A program made the translations under genes and the position numbers. From Bacillota bacterium (GTDB taxonomy: Bacteria > Bacillota > Clostridia > Christensenellales > UBA3700), in contig JAEWXG010000003.1 in the NCBI GenBank assembly GCA_023396095.1, forward strand, positions 1 through 64,000: 64,000 bases of DNA, written 5' to 3'. Shown here piece after piece: positions 1-8,512 of the stretch; positions within the stretch are counted from its first letter, which is position 1; the number at the start of each line of letters is the position of its first letter. The notes under the pieces are model-generated. The model searched no databases. It was not told the DNA's origin and saw nothing but the letters and a program-made list of their open reading frames with translations.

Positions 1-4
1 AGCG

Positions 5-31
5 AAAAACCTAGCGTTGATCAACGCTAGG
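5..31 (-). terminator. Rho-independent terminator of the small lipoprotein gene
   Basis: A perfect 22-base palindrome (10-31, arms CCTAGCGTTGA) is followed, reading the minus strand, by a run of five T. It lies 50 bases past the stop codon of the lipoprotein gene at 84-404, so it most likely ends that transcript. Confidence 0.8.
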
Positions 32-83
32 CCTCGTAAAGTAAACAATTTCATTTCTGCTGCAGACATGATGAAACAAGCTA

Positions 84-404
84 TTAGTCTTTATTCTTCA
101 TGTTGCACTTGATTTGACAAATCATCATATCAAATAAGTTATTTAGTTCTTTATCTAGATACCACCCTTTAAAGGTATGATTTGGTTTTATTGTTGTAGG
201 CTGATTGTACTTATCACCATATTTTAAAACATCATCTTGCAAAGAATTCCCACCATTTGTTATATAACTGATTTTTATACTCTTGCCATGATAGTTTTCC
301 TTTATAAAATTATTAATATCATTCTTCTTACAAGAAGTTAACACTGCAATGGTTGCAAGAATTGTTATTAACAGAAAAAAACATAATAAATTTCTTTTTT
401 TCAT
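84..404 (-). CDS. Small lipoprotein with a partial InlB-type repeat
   Basis: This 106-residue protein starts with a lysine-rich n-region, a hydrophobic stretch and a lipobox (LTSC, Cys near residue 25), so it should be a lipoprotein on the outer face of the membrane. Residues about 40-92 resemble an InlB B-repeat (Listeria-Bacteroides repeat, Flg_new): a strand, a GG turn, a YGDKY segment and the hallmark FKGWYLD. The last strand, normally ending in an LYAKW-like motif, is missing and replaced by an unrelated tail rich in Met and Lys, so the domain looks truncated or frameshifted at its end. It is a single gene with its own terminator. Its ligand is unknown. Confidence 0.7.
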   Translation of the reverse strand: MKKRNLLCFFLLITILATIAVLTSCKKNDINNFIKENYHGKSIKISYITNGGNSLQDDVLKYGDKYNQPTTIKPNHTFKGWYLDKELNNLFDMMICQIKCNMKNKD

Positions 405-858
405 AATTACTCCTAAATATAAAGTTAAACTAACTTAACATTAAATATCTTAAATTCAAAATAAAATAATGTCAATTAGTTAAGTTAACTTAACTTAACT
501 TTTTATAAAATTTTTTTTGATTAAAATTAATGAAATATCAAAAATACTAATCTTTGACAATAGAGCAAATAAAATTTTGCGGATAGACAACAAGTTCACC
601 TGTTTTGCAAAAAACTAAAAATTGAAACTGCTATATAAATTAAATTGCTTATATTTTTACACAATTTGAGATTGCGACCAAAAATAAGTATAAATATAAA
701 ACGAAAAGTAATTAATATGTTTAAGAAACTTATTATTTATTAATGGAAATAACCTACATCTTTCATTTGTAAGAAACTTAAGAAAAATTTAATTAAAAGC
801 ATTTCCCTTTGCTTGAAGATGATAGCAATATATTTCCTTTTATAAAAACAAGGATTAT
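405..858. other. Gene-free AT-rich stretch with an 18-base palindrome
   Basis: No coding frame is supported in this stretch. It should hold the promoter of the downstream lipoprotein gene (minus strand). Positions 478-495 form a perfect 18-base palindrome centred on GTTAAC, within a run of TTAACT repeats, 74-91 bases upstream of that gene's start. Such a site could be an operator, but nothing else supports this. A loose direct repeat of TAAGAAACTTA occurs at about 722 and 769. Confidence 0.45.
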
Positions 859-1287
859 TTATTTTTTAAAATGATATTTGGAAACATTATTATTCTCACT
901 AGCAAGTAATGCCATTCTATTTTCTAGTCCCCTGCATAGCCTATGAGATTTAAATTTTTCCTCATAACTCTGTGACAATGGATTAAGATGCATATAGGAT
1001 TTTTAGCCAAAGCTCCTCCTATTGCTTGTGCAGACATTTTTTTCTTTTTCAATTTATCCGCAACTATTGCCGCAATATCGCCATAGGTTAAAACACATCC
1101 AAATGATATAGTTCGTATTACCTCAAGCACCTTCTCTTGAAATTTTGTTAATCCATATATTCTATTTTGGAGTAAAATCAGGTTGTTCCATAGAGAAATA
1201 CACATCTTGCCATTTATAAATTTCATTAAAAATAGGCAAAAAAATGTCATCACAAAATTTCTCATCAGCCGTTATTTTTTTCAACAT
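859..1287 (-). pseudogene. Decayed O6-methylguanine-DNA methyltransferase (ogt-type)
   Basis: The intact gene would repair O6-alkylguanine by transfer to its active-site Cys. Three frames must be joined to rebuild it. The frame from 1287 gives ...WQDVYFSMEQPDFTPK, the usual end of the N-terminal domain. The next frame (about 924-1168) gives FQEKVLEVIRTISFG and LIHCHRV, the DNA-binding helix and active-site region. After GYAG a lost G in a GGGG run stops the frame, while the +1 frame continues GLENRMALLASE to a stop at 859. The active-site motif PCHRV reads HCHRV, and about 50 N-terminal residues are absent. Bases 1288-1571 upstream hold only further unreadable remnants. Confidence 0.85.
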
Positions 1288-1571
1288 TATCAAAAAACAA
1301 TTTCGTTAAATACTCTCCAATCGCTTTCTAACAAAACTATCTAGCGTATGGTATTTCCACATATATCTAATGCGAGGTCTCCTCCTATAAAAAGATTTTT
1401 ATTATATTAATATTCTAATCATTTTCCTATTTTCTTCTATTTTGATACAAATAAATCTTTTTATATATCATTCACAAAGCACTCCACCATGCAAAACTTA
1501 TGTAAATTTATAAATCAATTTTTATAATTAAATACCACTTTTGTCCGTATTTATAAGATAAGCCGTAAAAG

Positions 1572-3062
1572 TTAAAAATTCCGAGAATGAGATTCAACAA
1601 ATAGTTTCACCTCATTTTTGGACGTATCTCTATCTTGTTTTTTAACATTTTTCAAAAAATACTCATCAATCAATTCCTTACCCCCAATTTTTTCAACTTT
1701 ACCATTATTAATTATTATTGTTTTATCGCATATTGCTTTTGCGCATCTAAAATCATGTGTTATCGTAATGATTGTATTATTTGTTTCATTATGTATTCTA
1801 TTAATTTTATCACAGAGACTTCTTAACCCTTCATAATCTTGTCCTACTGTTGGCTCATCTAAAATCAACAAATTAGGGTTGCTTACCATGATTGCCGCTA
1901 TGGAAACCTTCCTCTTTTGCCCCTCCGATAAAGATTGTGGGTGTATTTTTAGCGTTTTCTCTAAATTAAAAGTATTGATCATTTCCTGGACTCCAAAACT
2001 GTTTTTGTTTGCGCCATATTTTAATTCATCTAATACTGATGGCATAAATAATTGATAGTTCGGATTTTGAAAGACAAAGCCAACTTTTTGAAACCATTTT
2101 CGCGTCAGCAAACCTTTGTTTTTAGAACCGTTAATATTAATACTTATTGCACCTTTATATCCTTTTAGTAAACGAGCTATAATTTTAATTAATGTTGTCT
2201 TACCACATCCGTTTTCCCCTAAAATAACCACCCTTTCACCTTTTTTTATATCAAGGGTTACATCTTTTAAAACAGTTTTTTTGCCATAAGAAAAGTTTAA
2301 TTTTTTAATATCAATAATTACCTCATTAGTAGGATTAACATTTGATGTATCTTCTATTTTTTTTGCTTTATTTAACAAATACTCGCAATAATTATCAATT
2401 TGTTTAATGTTTTTATTTTCAATTTCTATAATTTTATCCACAAATGGTATTACAACATCTATTCTATGTTCCACTATTAGTATCGCATATCCCTGTTGTG
2501 TTAATCTTTTTAAAACATTCATTAAGACTAAAGAGCCATCTTTGTCCAAATTGGCCAAAGGTTCATCTAAAATGATAATTTTTTGTTGCATTGCTAATGT
2601 TGTGGCCACAACTACCATTTGTTTTTGTCCGCCTGATAAATTATCCGTTCTTACACTATCATCCAACTTAAAATCTTTAATCAAGCTCTTAACACGTTTT
2701 TCTATTTCAATAGGATCAACTGCAAAATTTTCACAACCAAACGCAATTTCATCTTTGATAAATTCTTTCACAATTTGATTATCTGCATTTTGTAAAACGC
2801 TACCAACGTGTTGTGATATTTCACCAATTTTTTTATATTTATTACTTTCTCCGTTTATTAAAATTTCACCTGCAATCTTGCCTGTAATGGAATTAGGTAT
2901 TATTCCATTAATTAAATTAAAAATTGTACTTTTCCCGCTCCCTGAATATCCAGTCAATAATACTAATTCACCATACTCAATGGAGAAATTGATTTTATCT
3001 AGAATTTTTTCGTTTGCATTACTATAAAAAAAAGAAACATTTTTAAATTCTATTGCTTTCAT
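1572..3062 (-). CDS. ECF transporter duplicated ATPase (EcfA-EcfA fusion)
   Basis: This 496-residue protein carries two ABC ATPase domains in tandem and should power an energy-coupling factor importer on the cytoplasmic face. The first domain (about 1-235) has Walker A GYSGSGKST, signature LSGGQKQ and Walker B IIILDEP. The second (about 248-470) has GENGCGKTT, LSEGQKRK and LLILDEPT. Both halves look catalytically complete, and their order corresponds to two EcfA (CbiO) subunits fused. The start ATG overlaps the stop of ecfT by four bases, so translation is coupled. It is the last gene of the transport operon that begins at 8117. Confidence 0.92.
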   Translation of the reverse strand: MKAIEFKNVSFFYSNANEKILDKINFSIEYGELVLLTGYSGSGKSTIFNLINGIIPNSITGKIAGEILINGESNKYKKIGEISQHVGSVLQNADNQIVKEFIKDEIAFGCENFAVDPIEIEKRVKSLIKDFKLDDSVRTDNLSGGQKQMVVVATTLAMQQKIIILDEPLANLDKDGSLVLMNVLKRLTQQGYAILIVEHRIDVVIPFVDKIIEIENKNIKQIDNYCEYLLNKAKKIEDTSNVNPTNEVIIDIKKLNFSYGKKTVLKDVTLDIKKGERVVILGENGCGKTTLIKIIARLLKGYKGAISININGSKNKGLLTRKWFQKVGFVFQNPNYQLFMPSVLDELKYGANKNSFGVQEMINTFNLEKTLKIHPQSLSEGQKRKVSIAAIMVSNPNLLILDEPTVGQDYEGLRSLCDKINRIHNETNNTIITITHDFRCAKAICDKTIIINNGKVEKIGGKELIDEYFLKNVKKQDRDTSKNEVKLFVESHSRNF

Positions 3063-3751
3063 TTCTTTATCACCTCTAAAGCAATTGGAACAATTACAGC
3101 AATCAATATAAATATGATCAAAAATATGATATCATTTGCTTTGATTTTTATTGGGTCATATATTGTTCTTCTCTTTTTGTCTAAAACAAAACCGCGTGTT
3201 TCGAGACTGATTGCCAAAACATCCGAAATGTTTATTATTCTTACTATTAATGGTAATAGGAAAGCCCTATAAAAAACTCTTGGATGCAATGGAGATATAA
3301 CACCTCTTGTTTTCATAGCATCTCTTATTTGCCTCATTTCCTTAACAAAAAGTGGAATAAACTTGATTGTTATCATCATTCCTAGTGTCAATATTTTAGG
3401 CATTTTAATCTTTTCCAAACTTTTAATTAATGCCGTTGATGATATTGCTAATCCTGGCAATATCGAAAGCGAAACTGCCAACGATCTATTAATTGAATAA
3501 ATGGTCTTTTCTAAATCTTTAGTTACACTATATGTAGTTCCCGCGAAAATTAATATCATAATCATCGAAAATGGAATCATAATTAGACATACTTTCCAAT
3601 ATCTAAAGATTAAGTATAGACAAAATAAACAAATATAAAATATATAAATATTATCTATTTTTGCCATTGATAATCCATAGAATAAAGTAATAGTCGAAAC
3701 TAGAAAACTAATTAACGGATATGTAGCATCTTTTTTTTGCAATTTAACCAT
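3059..3751 (-). CDS. ecfT: ECF transporter transmembrane component EcfT
   Basis: This is a 230-residue membrane protein of the EcfT/CbiQ family, which couples the ATPases to the substrate-binding S component. Several hydrophobic segments fill residues 10-110 and 200-228. The cytoplasmic region has the two short Ala-Arg-Gly coupling motifs of the family in variant form (AMKTRGVI and SLETRGFV). Length fits the family. It sits between the S component (six bases away) and the fused ATPase (four-base overlap), the usual makeup of a dedicated (group I) ECF transporter. Confidence 0.9.
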   Translation of the reverse strand: MVKLQKKDATYPLISFLVSTITLFYGLSMAKIDNIYIFYICLFCLYLIFRYWKVCLIMIPFSMIMILIFAGTTYSVTKDLEKTIYSINRSLAVSLSILPGLAISSTALIKSLEKIKMPKILTLGMMITIKFIPLFVKEMRQIRDAMKTRGVISPLHPRVFYRAFLLPLIVRIINISDVLAISLETRGFVLDKKRRTIYDPIKIKANDIIFLIIFILIAVIVPIALEVIKK

Positions 3752-3757
3752 ACGTTA

Positions 3758-4399
3758 TTACTCTTCCTTATTATCAAAAACTGTTTCTGCTTTCTCATCA
3801 ATATAATTATCTTCTGAAATATATGATTCGCAATTTTTGTCTTTTTTAATTAGTCCTGCCTTTTGTAATTCTTTTGATATTAATATCCCCAAAAAAGAGC
3901 CTAAAGCACTCAGACCTGCAATAGCTGCAATTATTCCAAAAACTATATATCCATTTTCTACGGTCTTAGCAAATGCTTCAGGAGCTGTTACAGCAGTCCA
4001 TATTGTAGGGACTATTAATCCCGCTATTGGCAACAACGTAGCGGCAATAAAACAAGAAAAATTAGTTTTGTACCCCCTAAAACCTACAATAACTATCAAT
4101 TCTACAATAAATGCAACTGTAATATGACTCAATGCCATTACTCTAGACATAGCTATCATAATAACTGACATAAATACTAAAATGATTGTTAAAGAAAAAA
4201 CTTTCCTAATTTTCATAATTGCTATTGATGTAAACAAGGATAACTGAAAACAAGTTACCAATTGAGCAATCCCGTAAATTACTTTCGTTAATTCCTTTAC
4301 TAATGGCATTATTGCCGTAGACAATACCATTACTGCCGCCATTATAGCTAAAAACACAATATCTTTTATAGTAAATTTTTCAAAAACTTTATTTTTCAT
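3758..4399 (-). CDS. ECF transporter substrate-binding (S) component, MptD/Trep_Strep type
   Basis: This 213-residue protein has about five or six membrane segments and ends in an acidic tail. It resembles the Trep_Strep (TIGR02185, MptD-like) family of putative ECF S components, whose substrate has not been established as far as I know. The N-terminal FTIKDIVFLAIMAAV is typical of how S components begin. The gene precedes ecfT and the fused ATPase. Its ATG overlaps the TGA of the dead ygbA-type gene upstream. The substrate cannot be read from the sequence; the linked ABC half-transporters make a metal chelate or cofactor possible, which is inference. Confidence 0.8.
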   Translation of the reverse strand: MKNKVFEKFTIKDIVFLAIMAAVMVLSTAIMPLVKELTKVIYGIAQLVTCFQLSLFTSIAIMKIRKVFSLTIILVFMSVIMIAMSRVMALSHITVAFIVELIVIVGFRGYKTNFSCFIAATLLPIAGLIVPTIWTAVTAPEAFAKTVENGYIVFGIIAAIAGLSALGSFLGILISKELQKAGLIKKDKNCESYISEDNYIDEKAETVFDNKEE

Positions 4400-4725
4400 T
4401 CTTTCCTTCCTAAATCACTTTTTAATGTGTATCTTATTACTACAATTGGATAATGTAGTATTATTCTTAGTCCTGAAAATTTCATCACTTTTCTTATTCT
4501 TTCTCGCATATCAGACTTATAGCGATACTCTTCATAATTCGAACAAAATATCTTTTTCTCCTTAAAAAGACATTTTTCTGCTCTGAATAGAGCATACTAT
4601 AATAATCCTTCACAATCTTCACACAACTTGTTCTTATCTATGCAATGTTTTTTTACAATAAAGCCTAATCACAAGTTCAACAATGCTTTTTTCTTTTTAA
4701 TCTTTTGCTCCAATTTTTTATTCAT
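4396..4725 (-). pseudogene. Decayed YgbA/nitrous-oxide-stimulated-promoter family gene
   Basis: Joining frames on the minus strand gives a recognisable YgbA_NO-family protein: start MNKKLEQKIKKKKALLNL, then RLYCK, then KKHCIDKNKLCEDCEGLL, an in-frame stop, and YALFRAEKCLFKEKK, YKSDMRERIRKVMKFSG, HYPIVVIRY. At least two frameshifts and one stop break it. The conserved CPIHCY segment reads NYEEYRY, so Cys residues are lost too. The E. coli member is linked to nitric oxide stress. Its ATG lies inside the end of the ABC gene upstream (stop at 4718) and its TGA overlaps the S-component ATG, so it was once a translationally coupled member of this operon. Confidence 0.8.
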
Positions 4726-6388
4726 TTTTTAAATCCTCAAAATGATATAGCTTATCAACTATTGTTAAAGCTGAATCTCTATGAGAAACTAGAACAATGC
4801 CTTTTTTCTCTTTGTTTTTCACTAAAGCCGATAATATTATCCCTTCATTTATCGCATCAACGTTACTCGTCGGCTCATCTAATAAAATTAATTTTGCATT
4901 AGATAAAAATGCTCTTGCCAATCCAATTCTTTGAGATTCTCCTGCCGAAAGTGTTCTATTGCTTGCACCAATCACAGTATCATAACCTTTATCCATCGAC
5001 TTAATTAAATCATGGATATTAGCATTCTTACACGCCTCCTCAATTTCTTGCATAGTTGCATCTTTCTTGGCTATTCTTAAATTATTTTTTATAGTATCGT
5101 TAAAGATATATGTATATTGGCTAACCATAACAACATTAGCCTTTAAGCTTGCTGTATTAATATTATCTATACTTTCGCCATTATATAAAATTTCTCCAGA
5201 ATCTTTATTCCAAAATCTTAAAAGAAGTTTTAAAAATGTTGATTTTCCAGATCCAGACACTCCTTTTATCCCTACTATTTCGTTAATATTTACAGAAAAA
5301 TTTAAATTATCTATAACTTTATGTTTGCCATCATAAGAAAAATTTAGTTTCTTTACTTCCAAAGATTTAAAATCAAAATTTTTTCCATTATCAATATCTT
5401 CAACTTTTTGAGACTCATCTAGCAGTTTAAACAATCTTCCACAACTAGCAAAAGTTTGACTTAAGAATGAAGGAAGTGCCGCTAAAGCAAGTACTGGTCC
5501 ATATGATGACATTAATGCTACAACAGCTATAACCATTAATGATTCGCTTAAATTATTATATTTTACAAGATATATACCTAGCCCAAGCATGAGAATATTC
5601 ATTAGCACTACTACACCTAAGCTTATAAGTTGTATTATTAAGGTGCCTCTTTTAAGTCTATCCGAATTTTTTAACAAGACTTTCGTGGAAGAAACAATCT
5701 TGCTTATACTTTTTTGTTCATTAGCATACAATATAGTCTCTTTATGCCCGTTTAATTGATTCATAAACATTCCATTAAAGGCGCCGAAATTACTTCTATA
5801 ATCATATCCAGCTTTAGACAAAAATTTATTATAAATAAACGGCAAAATCACCCCTATAAACAAATATGCAAAACAAGCAAAAAATGCCATGTACCAGTTC
5901 ACAAGAAATCCTATAAATAAGACCATTGAAACAGATACTGTCAATGCTATACACAAAGGTGATAGTGTATGAGCATAAAAAATTTCTATTGTCTCAATAT
6001 CTGCTGTTATCATAGAGATAATTTGCCCTTTGTTTTTATCCTCTAGTTTTGCAGGTGACAAGACACATATTTTGTCATATATTTTATTCCTTAATTTTGC
6101 TAATAATTTAAAAGCAATATAATGATTGAAATATTGCTCAAAATATCTCATTAATCCTCTTAGTAGCCCAAAAATAATTATTAATGAAAAGATCCACCCG
6201 TAAGAAATAGCAATATTAGCTCCTAATATTTTTGCAACAGCTATCGAGCCTAGCACTGGAATAAATGTTGCCAAAATATTTCCAGTGCTGCCATTTATAA
6301 CTGCTAGAAGAATAATATATGAAAAATTGCCTACAAAGGATATTAACCTTGCAATAGACTTAAAATAATTAATTTTATTTTTTTTCAT
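4718..6388 (-). CDS. ABC half-transporter (membrane domain + ATPase), second of pair
   Basis: This 556-residue protein has a type IV ABC membrane domain of six segments (about 1-310) followed by an ATPase. Walker A is KGVSGSGKST, Walker B LILLDEPTS, and the switch His is in LVSHRDS. The signature reads LSAGESQR rather than LSGGQ, common in one half of heterodimers. It overlaps the partner gene upstream by 14 bases, so the two very probably form a heterodimer like CydDC, IrtAB or YbtPQ. The company of an ECF importer favours an import role of the IrtAB/YbtPQ kind, but export cannot be excluded. An internal scrap of this gene is duplicated at 9993-10165. Confidence 0.88.
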   Translation of the reverse strand: MKKNKINYFKSIARLISFVGNFSYIILLAVINGSTGNILATFIPVLGSIAVAKILGANIAISYGWIFSLIIIFGLLRGLMRYFEQYFNHYIAFKLLAKLRNKIYDKICVLSPAKLEDKNKGQIISMITADIETIEIFYAHTLSPLCIALTVSVSMVLFIGFLVNWYMAFFACFAYLFIGVILPFIYNKFLSKAGYDYRSNFGAFNGMFMNQLNGHKETILYANEQKSISKIVSSTKVLLKNSDRLKRGTLIIQLISLGVVVLMNILMLGLGIYLVKYNNLSESLMVIAVVALMSSYGPVLALAALPSFLSQTFASCGRLFKLLDESQKVEDIDNGKNFDFKSLEVKKLNFSYDGKHKVIDNLNFSVNINEIVGIKGVSGSGKSTFLKLLLRFWNKDSGEILYNGESIDNINTASLKANVVMVSQYTYIFNDTIKNNLRIAKKDATMQEIEEACKNANIHDLIKSMDKGYDTVIGASNRTLSAGESQRIGLARAFLSNAKLILLDEPTSNVDAINEGIILSALVKNKEKKGIVLVSHRDSALTIVDKLYHFEDLKNE

Positions 6389-8117
6389 TTTTTAAACCTT
6401 CTTTATAACTATTCTCTAGGTAATATTGTTCATTGAACATTTTCTCGTATAGCACACATTTCTTTAACATATCATGATGATTTCCACTAGCCATAATACT
6501 GCCGTCTTTAATCAAATATATATTGTCTGCTGAAATTACATTAAACAATCTATGAGAAATAAATATAACTATTTTTTTCTTAGCTATACTTTTTATTTTC
6601 CCCATTATTATATTTTCACTATCAATATCAATATTACTTGTTGCTTCATCAAATATATATACGTCTTTTTCTATAGACAAATTGATTGCCAGTGCCAATC
6701 TCTGCCTTTCTCCTCCTGACAAATTCTCGCTATCTTCTAGAATTACATGATCTAATTTTTTATCGAATTTTGCTATATGTTCTAAATTAACTTCTTGTAA
6801 AAGTTCAATTATTTCTTCATCCTCGATATTTTCATTAACCATTTTAAAATTATCTCTGATACTTAAATTGAAAATATATGTGTTATATCCAACATAACAA
6901 ACCTTTTCATAATAAGATTGTCGATTATAGTTCCTTACACTTTTTGAATTTATTAAAACTTCACCAGAGTTGGGAATTAAGCCCGCCAAAATTAGTGAAA
7001 TTATAGTGCTTTTACCACTCCCAGACTCTCCTACAATTGCATTAAATCCTTGTTTAAAGTTCATATTAATATCTTTTAAAACTAAATTATGTTCACTATA
7101 ACCAAAGCTTAAATTAGATATGCCAACCTCTATTACTTTATCTAATTTCTCATTTCCCCATTTAACTTCAATTTCGTTTAAAAATTCGTAAATTTTTTTC
7201 CCAGAAGTTGCTCCATTCATTGCAACGTGGAACGCACTTGCTAATGCTCTCATTGGCAAAAAAAATTCAGCAGAAATCAAAATTAAAAATAGTGCAAGAA
7301 TGGCAGAATTGATACCAAAAAGTGAATTCGTTTCTCTCACTGCTAATACTATAGCTGTCCCTGCCCCTGTGAAAGCAATTGTATCTATAATAGTTAATGA
7401 TACCAATTGCATGAGCAAAACTTTCATTGTAATTTTTCTAAAATCTTCACTTTTTCTTCTAATATCAACACCTTTTTCTTGATCTGCATTATATATTTTA
7501 AGTTCCTTCATCCCTTGAAGGCTGTCAAAAAATACATCGCCCATCGAAGTATATTTATCCCAATATTTTGCAAATATTTTTTTAGCCCATTTTGAAACCA
7601 AAATTATAGATATTGGAATCAAGGGCAAAAATGCAATTAATACTAATCCTACTTTCCAATTAAAAATTGTTGTAATAACAAAAAGACATATTGGCGCAAT
7701 CAATGCATTAAAAAAATTAGGCAAATAATTTGTAAAATATACATCAATTTGCTCTACTCCTTCTATAGATAATTGTGTTAATGAAGAAATACTTTGTTTA
7801 TATGAAAACCCTAATTTTAATAACTTTTGATATATATCACTTCTTATTATCGTTTTGGCGTTATTTCCTAAATAATTTTTCATATTCCCACTAAAATAAA
7901 GGATGGTTAACTTTAAAATTAAAAACACAATTATTAAAGAAAAATAAATGACATATCTTTTTGTTTCATTTATTCTTAAAATTAACAAATTACAAATTAA
8001 ACATATACACATAGTAATAAATACATTTAAAATATTGCTAAGCAACTCTAAGATTGTAATATGTACAATTTTTTTCTTATCCTTACCTAACATTGAAAAT
8101 AACTTTTTATCTAACAC
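6375..8117 (-). CDS. ABC half-transporter (membrane domain + ATPase), first of pair
   Basis: This is the first gene of the transport operon and partner of the next gene. A six-segment ABC membrane domain (about 1-320) is followed by an ATPase with Walker A GESGSGKST, signature LSGGERQR, Walker B VYIFDEATS and switch ISHRLF. The frame is open to a GTG at 8168, but no ribosome binding site lies there. AGGAAG sits six bases before a GTG at 8117, giving MLDKKLFSMLGKDKKK and 580 residues, so I place the start there; an ATG at 8159 is another option. Residues flanking the first membrane segment are Lys-rich, consistent with a cytoplasmic N terminus. Confidence 0.87.
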   Translation of the reverse strand: MLDKKLFSMLGKDKKKIVHITILELLSNILNVFITMCICLICNLLILRINETKRYVIYFSLIIVFLILKLTILYFSGNMKNYLGNNAKTIIRSDIYQKLLKLGFSYKQSISSLTQLSIEGVEQIDVYFTNYLPNFFNALIAPICLFVITTIFNWKVGLVLIAFLPLIPISIILVSKWAKKIFAKYWDKYTSMGDVFFDSLQGMKELKIYNADQEKGVDIRRKSEDFRKITMKVLLMQLVSLTIIDTIAFTGAGTAIVLAVRETNSLFGINSAILALFLILISAEFFLPMRALASAFHVAMNGATSGKKIYEFLNEIEVKWGNEKLDKVIEVGISNLSFGYSEHNLVLKDINMNFKQGFNAIVGESGSGKSTIISLILAGLIPNSGEVLINSKSVRNYNRQSYYEKVCYVGYNTYIFNLSIRDNFKMVNENIEDEEIIELLQEVNLEHIAKFDKKLDHVILEDSENLSGGERQRLALAINLSIEKDVYIFDEATSNIDIDSENIIMGKIKSIAKKKIVIFISHRLFNVISADNIYLIKDGSIMASGNHHDMLKKCVLYEKMFNEQYYLENSYKEGLKNEKK

Positions 8118-8512
8118 ATTTATCTTCCTAAAAATTTTTATATCATGCGTAACGCACATCTTATACACTAATGTTATATCTGCTTAACAAGTAAGTTATA
8201 CACTATTAACTTATATAAATCAATCAAAAGACAAAAATTAGAGGAAATACTATCTTACCACTACAAGAGCTAGGTAAAAGTGGAGTTAGGGTTTTTGGTT
8301 TATTCTTAAACTTGCTTTAAATAGTTTATTTTTTCATAATTAATCAAAAAAGAATATTTAATAAAATTTTATCAATTATAATATTTATCTCTACTTAAAA
8401 GATCTTTTAAGTTGATTATCTTCTGTTTTTAGAGACAATTTCTACCATTAACGAAGCTAACTTTTTCAACACAACAAGTACCGAAAAATACTTGCGAATT
8501 AATTTTTTACAA
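8118..8512. other. Intergenic stretch with a 20-base palindrome
   Basis: No gene is supported here. The right part lies downstream of the ATPase gene and should hold its terminator; the left part should hold the promoter of the transport operon. Positions 8393-8412 are a perfect 20-base palindrome centred on AGATCT, with arms ACTTAAAAGA. It has no adjacent long T run, so an operator is as likely as a terminator. A short frame on the plus strand near 8260-8320 matched nothing I recognise. Confidence 0.4.

Noticed and set aside
2407..2778. 123-codon plus-strand frame inside the ECF ATPase gene
   Set aside because: It is antisense to a conserved ABC domain and has no support.
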